Of a DNA stretch of 64,000 nucleotides, positions 33,322 to 41,429 are shown piece after piece. This DNA is from Microterricola viridarii (GTDB lineage: Bacteria > Actinomycetota > Actinomycetes > Actinomycetales > Microbacteriaceae). The first letter of the stretch is position 1, and each line of letters starts with the position of its first letter. Where the stretch lies: positions 1,550,001-1,614,000 of the forward strand of contig NZ_LT629742.1 in NCBI RefSeq assembly GCF_900104895.1. Reading direction: 5' to 3'. A program made the position numbers and the translations under genes. The notes under the pieces are model-generated. The model was not told where the DNA came from. It ran no database searches and saw only the letters and a list, made by a program, of their open reading frames with translations.

Positions 33322-34095
33322 ATGAACCCGCACGACCGCATCCCCGTTTCCGGCACCTTCAACTTCCGTGACGTGGGTGGGTATCCCGCCGCTGGCGGGG
33401 TCGTGCGCCCGGGCAAGCTGTTCCGCTCCGACGGTCTGAGCAAGCTCGGGGACGCCGGCAAAGGCGATCTGATGCGTCTCGGCGTGGGGCTCGTGATCGA
33501 CCTGCGCGATGACTTCGAGGCGACGATGATGCCGGACGACCTCGACGGCACCGGCATCCGCACGGTTCGGCTTCCCGTCTTCGAGGGCTCCGGCGCCTCA
33601 CAGGCCGAGGGCAACGTGAGCCTGGAATCGCTCTACGAGAAGATCCTGAACGAGCATTCGGATGTCGTCGTCACCGCGCTGCGCGACATCGCCGACTCCG
33701 ACGGCGGCGTGCTCGTGCACTGCACCGCGGGCAAGGACCGCACCGGCGTCGTCGTCGCCCTCGCTCTGCTCGTGGCCGGCGTGGACCGCGAGACCGTGCT
33801 GGCTGACTATGCCCGCTCCGAGGCGAACCTCGGCGGGGAGTGGCTCGACGGAATGCTCGCCCTGCTCGCCGAGCACGGTGTCGAGGCGACGCCCGCGCTG
33901 CGCACCCTGATGGGCGGTAGCCCGCCCGAGGTGCTCGACGCCGCGCTGCAGAGCATCGAGGCCAAGCACGGCTCCGTCAGCCAGTACCTGGCGGACTCCG
34001 GGATGCCGGAGAGCGAGATCGAGAAGCTCCGCGCCGCCCTGGTCGAGCCCGCCGCAGAACCCGTCGCAGAACCCGTCGCAGAGCCCGCCGCCTAG
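33322..34095 (+). CDS. Tyrosine-protein phosphatase family (MptpB/IphP-like)
   Basis: A 257-aa phosphatase with signature HCTAGKDRTG (Cys134 nucleophile, Arg140) and the N-terminal FNFRDVGGYPAAGG motif of the family, whose members dephosphorylate phosphotyrosine and sometimes phosphoinositides. It ends in an Ala/Glu/Pro/Val tail of EPVA repeats. ATG 33322 is 2 nt after smpB, so it is co-transcribed with it. No kinase gene is nearby. Confidence 0.92.
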   Translation: MNPHDRIPVSGTFNFRDVGGYPAAGGVVRPGKLFRSDGLSKLGDAGKGDLMRLGVGLVIDLRDDFEATMMPDDLDGTGIRTVRLPVFEGSGASQAEGNVSLESLYEKILNEHSDVVVTALRDIADSDGGVLVHCTAGKDRTGVVVALALLVAGVDRETVLADYARSEANLGGEWLDGMLALLAEHGVEATPALRTLMGGSPPEVLDAALQSIEAKHGSVSQYLADSGMPESEIEKLRAALVEPAAEPVAEPVAEPAA

Positions 34096-34543
34096 GGCTC
34101 GCCGAGCCGCGTTGGGCTGCGTCTGGCGCTCTGCCGCCCCGCGCACCCGCTGGTTGAGCCTGTCGCAGCCATCGCCAGCCTCACGCTGTGTCAGGGCTTC
34201 GGTCGCTGGCGCGCCCTCCAGCCAGCGTGAGACTCCCGTGCCCCGCCCCGCCAGCCAGCGTGCGACTCACGTGTCCCGCCTCCAACCAGCGTGCGACTCA
34301 CGTGTCCCGCCTCCAGCCAGCGTGCGACTCACGTGTCCCTCTCCCCACGTCGGCTGAGGGAGCGAGGGACGAGCGACCGAAGCCCTCTGGTCGAGCCCGT
34401 CGAAATCGGCAGCAAGGCCTGCCGCAACCCGTTGGTCGAGTAGCGAGGAACGAGCGTATCGAGACCCCGCCGCACGAACAGAAAGTTATCCACATCAGGC
34501 ATTTTTCTCGGGAATTGCTTGCATTCCGCCGTAGAATAGGAGC
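34096..34543. repeat. Repeat-rich intergenic region with tandem 31-33 bp units and REP-like fragments
   Basis: Four tandem units start at 34223, 34256, 34287 and 34318 (periods 33, 31, 31; core CAGCGTGCGACTCACGTGTC). Around them are fragments of the form TGGTTGAGCCTGTCG (34152), TGGTCGAGCCCGTCG (34388) and TGGTCGAGTAGCGAGG (34433), which I associate with dispersed actinobacterial intergenic repeats. TTATCCACA (34486-34494) is a perfect DnaA box. No gene is seen. Confidence 0.8.
34532..34537 (+). promoter_or_regulatory. Candidate -10 box, leaderless type, for the HNH gene
   Basis: TAGAAT, a near-consensus -10 sequence, ends 6 nt before ATG 34544 in a locally AT-rich stretch. Confidence 0.5.
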
Positions 34544-35962
34544 ATGGAAAACGCGGCGGGGCAGCTGGCAGAGGCACAGTCCCTCCTCGCCGCCGCCCTC
34601 GCCGAATCCGATGAGCGGATGCTGCACGACGACGCCCTGCTCGAGCTCACCGCGACGGCCGAGGCCGTCGGCCGGCTCGTCGACGCGCTCCGCATCCGGG
34701 CGGCCGGGGAGGTCGCGTTCCGCTCCCGCCGCGAGCTCGGCGAGGACCGGCTGTCGGCGAAGAAGGGCTGCCGCAACGGGGTCGAGCTGCTCGCCCGGAC
34801 CACGCTGGCCTCCGAGCGCACGATCACGCAGCGGATGCGGCTCGGGGCGGCCGTGCGGCCCCGCACCGCGCTCATCGGCGACACGATGCCGGCCCGCTTC
34901 GAGCAGGTCGCCGACGCCCTTCGTGCCGGTGCGCTCGGCTACGACAGCGCGGCCGCCATCGTCGACACCCTGGACCCGATCCGGGCCCGGGTCGGCGACC
35001 TCAACGTGGAACACGCCGAGACCGCGCTCGTCGCCGCGGCGACCGGGCCCACGATCGAGTCCGCTCTGCCGTTCGCGGCCGACGAGGTGCGCGGGCAGGC
35101 CCGCGTCTGGGAGAGCGTCCTGGACGAGGACGGCACCGAACCGATTGAGGAGCGGGCGATGGCCGCCCGCGGCATCAGCGGCGGCCTGACCCGGGACGGG
35201 TTGGTGCACCGCAGGATGGCGCTGCTGCCGGAGGTCGACGCGAAGTTCGAGTCCCTGCTGAACGCCTATCTGAGCCCGCGCTCGAAGCCCACCTTCAACG
35301 ACGCCGACCCGGACCAGCCGAGAGACCCGCGGGCGACCGCGCAGGCCCGGCACGATGTGTTCGCGAGCCTGATCGACGGGGCCGCCCGCAGCGCCGAGGC
35401 TCCGACGATGGGCGGGGCCGCCCCGACGGTGCTGGTCTCCGTGCGGCAGGCCGACCTGACCGCCGGCAGCGGCTCCGGCTTCATCGAGGGCTGCGAGGCC
35501 CCGATCTCCCTGCGGGCGGTCGAGCAGTTCGTGTGTGCCGGCGGGCAGCAGCACGTCCTGATCGACGGCGACGGGCGCCTGGTCAGCCTGAGCAGCACCG
35601 ATCGGGTGTTCAACGCCGCCCAGCGGCGGGCGATCAGCCTGCGCGACGGCGGCTGCATCATCCCCGGCTGCAGCATCCCGGCCGCCTGGTCCGAGATCCA
35701 CCACGTCATCGCGTACCGGGACGGCGGCGAGACCGAGACCTGCAACGGTGTCCTGTTGTGCTGGTACCACCACCGCACCATTGAGACGAGCGGGTGGCGG
35801 ATCCTGATGATCGACGGGGTCCCGCACGTCAAGCCGCCGCCCTGGCTGCGAAACGGCCACAGCGAGGCCGAGACGCCCTGGCGAAGATCGACGAAGTCCC
35901 GCACCCAGCTGGCCGACCTCCTCGAACGGCAGCGCGAGCGCCAGCCCGTGCTCGTCGAGTAG
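34544..35962 (+). CDS. HNH endonuclease-domain protein, DUF222 / 13E12 repeat family
   Basis: A 472-aa protein. The N-terminal two thirds match the helical DUF222 domain. The C-terminus has an HNH domain: CIIPGC (Cys-x4-Cys), then SEIHHVIAYRDGGETETCNGVLLCWYHHRTI with the His-His, Asn and final His positions intact. The family is multicopy in actinobacteria and suspected to be mobile, but its target is unknown. ATG 34544 has TAGAAT 6 nt upstream. The repeat-rich upstream region supports insertion at some time, although no boundary repeats are seen. Confidence 0.92.
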   Translation: MENAAGQLAEAQSLLAAALAESDERMLHDDALLELTATAEAVGRLVDALRIRAAGEVAFRSRRELGEDRLSAKKGCRNGVELLARTTLASERTITQRMRLGAAVRPRTALIGDTMPARFEQVADALRAGALGYDSAAAIVDTLDPIRARVGDLNVEHAETALVAAATGPTIESALPFAADEVRGQARVWESVLDEDGTEPIEERAMAARGISGGLTRDGLVHRRMALLPEVDAKFESLLNAYLSPRSKPTFNDADPDQPRDPRATAQARHDVFASLIDGAARSAEAPTMGGAAPTVLVSVRQADLTAGSGSGFIEGCEAPISLRAVEQFVCAGGQQHVLIDGDGRLVSLSSTDRVFNAAQRRAISLRDGGCIIPGCSIPAAWSEIHHVIAYRDGGETETCNGVLLCWYHHRTIETSGWRILMIDGVPHVKPPPWLRNGHSEAETPWRRSTKSRTQLADLLERQRERQPVLVE

Positions 35963-36030
35963 ACCCCCGGGTCGAATCACGCCGCCAGGCAGTAAGCCAG
36001 CCGACCAGCTTCTCCGCCCGTGCCCGAGGC

Positions 36031-36693
36031 TTACCCCGCGCTGAACCGGGCGTGCACGGCCGCGCTCACCCGGATCTCCTCCGGCTTGAGCGTCGTGACG
36101 TCTCCGCCGGCATCCGCGGCACCCATCGACGTGCGCATCGCCATCTTCGCCAGCGGGTGCTCGTCATCGCCAAGCAGACCCGGGTCGCTGATCGCCTCGG
36201 GGATGACGCCGGTGAAGCCGAGGCTGGCCGCGTAGATCTCGGCCTTCTTGACGGCGGCGGCGACGGCATCCCGCTGCACCGCGCTCTCCACCTCGTGCCG
36301 GGTCGCGTCGCTGAGCGACCAGTCCACGCCATTCACCGTCACCCCGTCGAGCAGGGCGATCTCGCCCACCCAGCGGGAGAGGGCGACGAAGTCGTTGAAC
36401 GTCGCGCTGAGGGATGCCGCCGAGTGGTGCACGACGGGCAGCTGCTCGCCCGTCTGACTCCATGGCCGCTGGCCCCAGACCCGGAGCTGCTCGCCGGCCC
36501 ACTCCAGTACGGGGCCCGTGCCGGGGGAGTGCAGGTAGCCCAGCTGGGCGCTCAGCTCGGAATGCAGCCGGGCACTCTGCTCCAGCACGTCGTCGCGTTC
36601 CGGCCCCTCGAAGCCGACGGAGAGGTGGAGCACGGCGCGTTCCGCGGCGTGTTTGCGCTCGGCTTCTCCGGAAACGGTGATGGTGATGCCCAT
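36031..36693 (-). CDS. SIMPL domain (DUF541) protein
   Basis: A 220-aa protein of the SIMPL family. It starts with ITVSGEAERKHAAERAVLHLSV; the central part alternates strands and helices, and AVKKAEIYAASLGF is the helix near the C-terminus that marks the family. There is no signal peptide in this copy, so it is probably cytoplasmic, while many family members are periplasmic. ATG 36693 is chosen because GGGGGAAG lies just upstream. The function is not known. Confidence 0.85.
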   Translation of the reverse strand: MGITITVSGEAERKHAAERAVLHLSVGFEGPERDDVLEQSARLHSELSAQLGYLHSPGTGPVLEWAGEQLRVWGQRPWSQTGEQLPVVHHSAASLSATFNDFVALSRWVGEIALLDGVTVNGVDWSLSDATRHEVESAVQRDAVAAAVKKAEIYAASLGFTGVIPEAISDPGLLGDDEHPLAKMAMRTSMGAADAGGDVTTLKPEEIRVSAAVHARFSAG

Positions 36694-36821
36694 GGCTTCC
36701 CCCTTGGAATGGATTTCTGCTGGCCGCTGTTCTAGACTGTAGGGCTGCATGAGGTTCTCGTCTAGGACGGTCTCGTGCAGTGTTTGACAACTCAACAGCG
36801 TGTGACAACGACCTGCTTCAT

Positions 36822-37197
36822 GGGGATGATCGGTTTCGACATTGCCTGTTCAATTGCGAGAAGCGGGTCGAGGATTCAGGGTTATCTCGTAAACGATCTC
36901 TGAAAAACAATAAGTGCCAATTCAAAGCGCACTGACTTCGCCCTCGCTGCCTAAGCGAGCGCACTAAAGAAGTCCGTCAGACCGGGAATGCTCTCTACCC
37001 GGATCCTGGCGCCATTTAGAGAGATTGCTTCTACATTGAGCCGCGGGGTGTAGAGGGACTTAAACGAGGGCTGGGCTTGTCGGATTAGGTGCTAGTGGCA
37101 AATTCCGGAGCCGAGTAGAACGATTTCACTAGATACACCCGTAGAAGGCGCATGACTACAGCAGTGGACCCGGGTTCAATTCCCGGCATCTCCACCA
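36822..37197 (+). ncRNA. ssrA: tmRNA (SsrA)
   Basis: The 5' end GGGGATGATCGGTTTCGAC and the 3' end GGGTTCAATTCCCGGC-ATCTCC-A-CCA form the tRNA-like half: GGGGATG pairs with CATCTCC (one G-U), and CCA is encoded at 37195-37197. The tag frame begins with resume codon GCC at 36916 and encodes ANSKRTDFALAA before TAA at 36952. Pseudoknot segments such as GACCGGGAATGC...CCCGGATCC follow. It works with SmpB (32843) in rescue of stalled ribosomes. Confidence 0.97.
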
Positions 37198-37333
37198 CCA
37201 AGGTCGTTGTCACACGTTGTTGTTTCCTCCTGTTGTCACACCCTTCTCGCACGCGGCTTTCTCCGGCCCCGATCCGCGACACATCGTGCCGACACGCCCG
37301 AGCCGCATCACCGGGATATATCGATCGACAGAG

Positions 37334-37339
37334 TATGTT
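37334..37339 (+). promoter_or_regulatory. Candidate -10 box, leaderless type, for the PadR gene
   Basis: TATGTT ends 7 nt before ATG 37347. The palindromic TATATCGATCGA just upstream (37317-37328) could be the autoregulatory site. Confidence 0.4.
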
Positions 37340-37346
37340 CTGTCGC

Positions 37347-37703
37347 ATGGCCGACACCGAGATGCGCGAACCGACCCTCTTCATCCTCGCGTCGTTGGCG
37401 GGTGGGCAGAAGCACGGCTACGCGATGATCAATGACGTCGCAGCGCTCTCCGACGGCCGCGTCCGGCTGAAGGTCGCGACGCTCTACGCGGCCCTGGACC
37501 GGCTCGGCACGCAGGGACTGGTCGCCCCGGCAGGGGAGGAGTCCGTTGACGGGCGCCTCCGCCGCTATTACGCGCTGACGGAACCCGGATCGGATGCCCT
37601 GGAGCGCGAGCTCCAGCGGATCGAGGCGAATGCGCGCCAGCTGCGCTCCCGCCTGCAGGCGCGGCCGGCATCCATGCGAGCCGCGCTCGGGGGCATAGCG
37701 TGA
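37347..37703 (+). CDS. PadR family transcriptional regulator
   Basis: A 118-aa winged-helix regulator: EPTLFILASLAGGQKHGYAMINDV, KVATLYAALDRLGTQGLV and GRLRRYYALTEPGSDAL are the PadR DNA-binding core. ATG 37347 is chosen from TATGTT 7 nt upstream; the longer frame runs back into tmRNA. It overlaps the membrane protein at 37700 by 4 nt (GTGA). PadR regulators coupled to small membrane proteins often control their own operon in response to membrane stress, by analogy. Confidence 0.9.
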   Translation: MADTEMREPTLFILASLAGGQKHGYAMINDVAALSDGRVRLKVATLYAALDRLGTQGLVAPAGEESVDGRLRRYYALTEPGSDALERELQRIEANARQLRSRLQARPASMRAALGGIA

Positions 37704-38641
37704 GCGCCCTGGAGGCCCGGTACCGCGCCCTGTTGCGCGCGTACCCGCGCGCCTGGCGGGCGGCCAAGGAGGAGGCCGTGCTCGGCACCCTCCTGGACGT
37801 CGCAGACGGCGAGGGCCGCTTGGCGCCGAGCGCGCGCGAGACGACCGCCCTGCTCGGCAACGGCCTGGCCACCCGGCTGAGCGCCTCCCTGCCTGCCCGG
37901 GTCCGCGACGGCGTCGCCACCGTGGCCCTGGCGACAGGCGCCGCCCTCTCGCTCGTGTTCTTCCTCGCTCACGGCTGGGCGCCGTGGGCGGCCAGGGACC
38001 CGATGGTCGTGGTCCGGACGTTCGGCCCGTTCGTCAACCCGGGCGTGCTCCTCTACGCGGCGTGGCTGATCGCCCTTGCCCTGTCCCTGTTCGGTCGGCG
38101 GCGGGCGGCCCGGATCGCCCTGGCCGCGAGCGTGGTGACCGCCATCGGCCTGGTGGCGGCCAGTCACGCCACCGGAGGCTGGGCGGGGCTCTCCTCCACC
38201 ACGATCGGCTTCCTGGGGCTCCTCGCTCTCCTCGGGCTCGGGGGAGCGCCCGTCACGCCCCGGATGACGCTCCTCGGCTTCGGTGTGGCCACCGCGGCCC
38301 TCGCCGGCGTGTACGCGGGGCTGGGCGTGTTCGGCGCGCGGTACCACGGCGATCACTTCTTCTGGCTGGTTCCGGCCGGAACCTCCAACCTGGGGATTGC
38401 CCTCGTGCTGGCGCTCCTCCTCGCCGGTGCCCTCCTCGTCGCCCAGAACGCCGTGGCCGCCGCGGTCGTGGTGATCGCCAGCCTGCCCTGGGCGGCGGCC
38501 TGGGCGGTCGGCTCGCTCAACTCCCGCGGGGAGGAGGGCATGGCGATCCTCGTCGCCGCGGCCGTCTGCGCATCGCTCCTGATCGGGGTGATCACACTGC
38601 GCCGCGCGGCTGCCGTCGCCGCCGCAGATCCTTCCCATTGA
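37700..38641 (+). CDS. Multi-pass membrane protein paired with PadR regulator
   Basis: A 313-aa protein: a soluble helical N-terminus of about 70 residues (LEARYRALLRAYPRAWRAAKEEAVLGTLLDVADGEGR, a pattern common to PadR-linked membrane proteins) followed by about seven hydrophobic segments. The GTG start overlaps the PadR stop. No transport motif is seen. Its last codons form half of a 17-bp palindrome that lies upstream of the pca operon. Confidence 0.8.
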   Translation: MSALEARYRALLRAYPRAWRAAKEEAVLGTLLDVADGEGRLAPSARETTALLGNGLATRLSASLPARVRDGVATVALATGAALSLVFFLAHGWAPWAARDPMVVVRTFGPFVNPGVLLYAAWLIALALSLFGRRRAARIALAASVVTAIGLVAASHATGGWAGLSSTTIGFLGLLALLGLGGAPVTPRMTLLGFGVATAALAGVYAGLGVFGARYHGDHFFWLVPAGTSNLGIALVLALLLAGALLVAQNAVAAAVVVIASLPWAAAWAVGSLNSRGEEGMAILVAAAVCASLLIGVITLRRAAAVAAADPSH

Positions 38642-38648
38642 ATGGGAA
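38632..38648. promoter_or_regulatory. 17-bp perfect palindrome upstream of the pca operon
   Basis: TTCCCATT-G-AATGGGAA, 70 bp before the pcaH ATG and across the end of the membrane-protein gene. It is a candidate operator for a regulator of protocatechuate degradation; no regulator gene for pca is in the window. Confidence 0.45.
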
Positions 38649-38717
38649 TCGCTTGCCGGTCGGGCGGGCGCCGCTGCCACACTCGGGGGTGTTCGCTTGT
38701 GTCGCAGAGAGGCGCCC

Positions 38718-39536
38718 ATGACCGTCATTCCCCGCCCCCCGGTGGCGCCGGAGAGCCTGCTGGCCGCGCCAGACCAGGCCTCCCAGGCCGAGATCACCCG
38801 GGAGATCGCCGAGTTCCACGCCGACTTCCTGCGCCGCGAGGCTGCGGGTGAGGTTCTCCCGCGCACGATGTACGACTTCCCGCCCTACCGCTCCAGCATC
38901 CTGCGGCATCCGACCAAGAGCCCGACCCTCGTCGACCCGGAGACCATCGAGCTCCTCTCGCCCGCGTTCGGGCAGCGCGACGTCGCCGCCATCGAGTCCG
39001 ACCTCACCCTGCAGCACGCGGGGGAGCCGCTCGGCGAGCGGATCACGGTGCGTGGCCGGCTGCTCGACTCCTGGGGCCGCCCGATCGCGAACCAGCTGAT
39101 CGAGGTGTGGCAGGCCAACTCGGCCGGGCGCTACATCCACCAGCGCGACCAGCACCCGGCGCCGCTGGACCCGAACTTCACCGGTGCCGGCCGCGCCGTC
39201 ACGAACGATCGCGGCGAGTACCTGTTCACCACGATCAAACCCGGCCCGTACCCGTGGAAGAACCACGTGAACGCGTGGCGGCCGGCGCACATCCACTTCT
39301 CGGTGTTCGGCAGCTCATTCACGCAGCGCGTCGTCACCCAGATGTACTTCCCCGGCGACCCCCTGTTCGGCCTGGACCCGATCTACAACTCCATCCGCAC
39401 GCAGGCCGACCGCGACCGGCTGATCGGCGTCTACGACCACGACCTCACCGAGCCGGAGCGCTCGACCGGCTACCGTTTCGACATCGTCGTCGACGGCCCG
39501 GACGCCACCTGGTTCGAGCAGGAGGACGACCACTGA
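38718..39536 (+). CDS. pcaH: Protocatechuate 3,4-dioxygenase beta subunit
   Basis: A 272-aa subunit that carries the non-heme Fe3+ of the enzyme opening protocatechuate to 3-carboxy-cis,cis-muconate. The four iron ligands can be placed: Tyr139 (NSAGRY), Tyr178 (GPYPW), His191 and His193 (AHIHF), with the same spacing as Tyr408, Tyr447, His460 and His462 of the Pseudomonas enzyme. ATG 38718 is preferred to GTG/ATG further up. It overlaps pcaG by one base (TGATG). Confidence 0.97.
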   Translation: MTVIPRPPVAPESLLAAPDQASQAEITREIAEFHADFLRREAAGEVLPRTMYDFPPYRSSILRHPTKSPTLVDPETIELLSPAFGQRDVAAIESDLTLQHAGEPLGERITVRGRLLDSWGRPIANQLIEVWQANSAGRYIHQRDQHPAPLDPNFTGAGRAVTNDRGEYLFTTIKPGPYPWKNHVNAWRPAHIHFSVFGSSFTQRVVTQMYFPGDPLFGLDPIYNSIRTQADRDRLIGVYDHDLTEPERSTGYRFDIVVDGPDATWFEQEDDH

Positions 39537-40105
39537 TGACGACCGCATCCGCCCCGCCCCGCAGCCTCGAGCCGACCCCCGGCCAGACCGTCGGTCCCTT
39601 CTTCGCCTTCGGCACCAACTACGAGAAGATGCACGAGGTCGTGCACCCGCACTCGCCCGGCGCGCTCCTGCTCGGCGGCACCGTGTACGACGGCGCGGGC
39701 AACCCGATCCCCGACGCCCTCGTCGAGATCTGGGGGGCGGATGCCGACGGCACCGTGCCCCGCGCGCGCGGCGCCCGCCGTCGCGACGACCACAGCTTCA
39801 CCGGCTTCGGCCGCGCGGCGACGAACGACGACGGCCGCTACGAGTTCTGGACCCGCAGCCCCGGCGCCGCGGCCGGCCGCGCCCCGTTCCTCGCCGCGAT
39901 CGTGTTCGCGCGCGGCCTGCCAGACAAGCTGCACACCCGCATCTACCTGCCAGAGGACGCGGAGGCGCTGGCCGCCGACCCGCTGCTGTCGTCGCTCGCG
40001 GCCGGGGAGCGCGCTACGCTCATCGCAACGCGCCTGCCGGGCGGTGGGCTCCACCACGACATCCGGTTGCAGGGCGAGAAGGAGACCGTGTTCCTTGCCT
40101 TCTGA
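39536..40105 (+). CDS. pcaG: Protocatechuate 3,4-dioxygenase alpha subunit
   Basis: A 189-aa partner of PcaH. PTPGQTVGPFFAFG and the beta-sandwich LLGGTVYDGAGNPIPDALVEIWGADADG are typical; the iron ligands are not conserved here, as expected for the alpha subunit. LHTRIYLPED near the C-terminus is also characteristic. ATG 39536 overlaps the pcaH stop. Confidence 0.96.
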   Translation: MTTASAPPRSLEPTPGQTVGPFFAFGTNYEKMHEVVHPHSPGALLLGGTVYDGAGNPIPDALVEIWGADADGTVPRARGARRRDDHSFTGFGRAATNDDGRYEFWTRSPGAAAGRAPFLAAIVFARGLPDKLHTRIYLPEDAEALAADPLLSSLAAGERATLIATRLPGGGLHHDIRLQGEKETVFLAF

Positions 40106-41429
40106 TGTGACGAGCGCCGATGTCTTGAACCCCGCTGTGACGAGCGCCGATGTGACGAACGCCGCTGCGCCGCCCGGTTCGGTGTTCGACCGCGGGCTGC
40201 TCTCCCCGGTGACGGCCGGTCACGACGACCTCGTGGCCGACGACGCCGTGCTCGGCGGCCTGGTCACCGTCGAGGTCGCGCTCTGGCGCGCCCTCGACAC
40301 CGTGCGCGGCGGCGAGGCTTCCGCCCGGGAGCGGCGTTCGGCCGAGCTCGGCTGGCGCGGCGCCGGGGAGCTCTGCACCGGGCACCGGCTCGGCGTCGAC
40401 CTCGACCAGGTCGCCCGGGAGGCCGCCTCCGGCGGCAACCCCGTCATCCCGCTCGTGCGGGCGCTGCGGGCGGGCGGGTTCGCCGAGGCGCACGAGGGCG
40501 CCACCAGCCAGGACATCCTGGACAGCGCCCTCATGCTGCTGGCCGAACGCGCCCGTGCCCAGATCGCCGCCGACCTGACCGCGCTCGAGTCCGCCCTCGC
40601 CCGGATGGCCAGAGAGCGGCGCGGCCAGACCGCCGCCGCCCGCACCCTCACCCAGCACGCCGTGCCGACAACGGTCGGTCTCCGTGCCGCGAACTGGCTG
40701 CGCGGCATCCGCCGGGCCCGGCTGGCCCTGGACGCCGCCCTGCTCCCCGCCCAGCTCGGCGGCGCCGGCGGCACCCTCGCCTCCTGGGCCGACGCACTCG
40801 GCGCCGAGCGGGCGGCCGCGCTGCCCGCCGCCTTCGCCGCCGAACTCGGCCTGGCCGCCCCCGACGCGCCCTGGCACACCCAGCGCTGGCCCGTCACCGA
40901 GCTCGGCGACGCGCTCGTGCAGCTGCTGGCGGCGCTCGGCAAGCTGGCGACGGATGTCGCCACGCTCAGCCGCACCGAGATCGCCGAGCTTGCAGAGGGG
41001 GAGCCCGGCGGCTCCTCGGCCATGCCGCAGAAGCGCAACCCCGCGGCCTCCGTGCTGATCCGCTCGGCTGCCCTGCGCGCCCCGCAGCTCGGCGCAACGC
41101 TGCAGCTGGCCGCCGTGCTCGCCGTGGACGAGCGCCCGGACGGCTCCTGGCATGCCGAATGGCCGACGCTGCGCGAACTGCTGCGGCTGGCCCTCGGCGC
41201 GACCGCGCACGCGCGCACGCTCGTCGGTGGGCTGGTCTTCGACGACGCCGCCGTCGCCCGCAACCTGGCCATGACGGGCGGCGCCCTCCTCGCCGAGCGC
41301 GGGCCCCGCGCGGGGGACTCAGCCCCCGCGAACTACATCGGCCTGGCCAGCGAGCTGGCCGTGCGGAACCTGGGCGACGACCCCACGCAGCAGGAAGAGG
41401 CCGCGCACCAGGAAGAACAGACATCATGA
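40095..41429 (+). CDS. pcaB: 3-Carboxy-cis,cis-muconate cycloisomerase
   Basis: A 444-aa member of the fumarase/aspartase superfamily that lactonises carboxymuconate. The superfamily signature is GEPGGSSAMPQKRNP, and HEGATSQDILDSALM carries conserved active-site residues. The start is uncertain: TTG 40095 lies 11 nt after AAGGAGA and overlaps pcaG by 11 nt; GTG 40107 and GTG 40137 are alternatives created by a 30-nt direct repeat in this N-terminal stretch. It is coupled to pcaD (ATGA). Confidence 0.92.
   Translation: MPSDVTSADVLNPAVTSADVTNAAAPPGSVFDRGLLSPVTAGHDDLVADDAVLGGLVTVEVALWRALDTVRGGEASARERRSAELGWRGAGELCTGHRLGVDLDQVAREAASGGNPVIPLVRALRAGGFAEAHEGATSQDILDSALMLLAERARAQIAADLTALESALARMARERRGQTAAARTLTQHAVPTTVGLRAANWLRGIRRARLALDAALLPAQLGGAGGTLASWADALGAERAAALPAAFAAELGLAAPDAPWHTQRWPVTELGDALVQLLAALGKLATDVATLSRTEIAELAEGEPGGSSAMPQKRNPAASVLIRSAALRAPQLGATLQLAAVLAVDERPDGSWHAEWPTLRELLRLALGATAHARTLVGGLVFDDAAVARNLAMTGGALLAERGPRAGDSAPANYIGLASELAVRNLGDDPTQQEEAAHQEEQTS

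Noticed and set aside
37170-37350. Integration of a genomic island at the 3' end of tmRNA
   Set aside because: No integrase gene and no second copy of the tmRNA end were found; ordinary genes follow at once.
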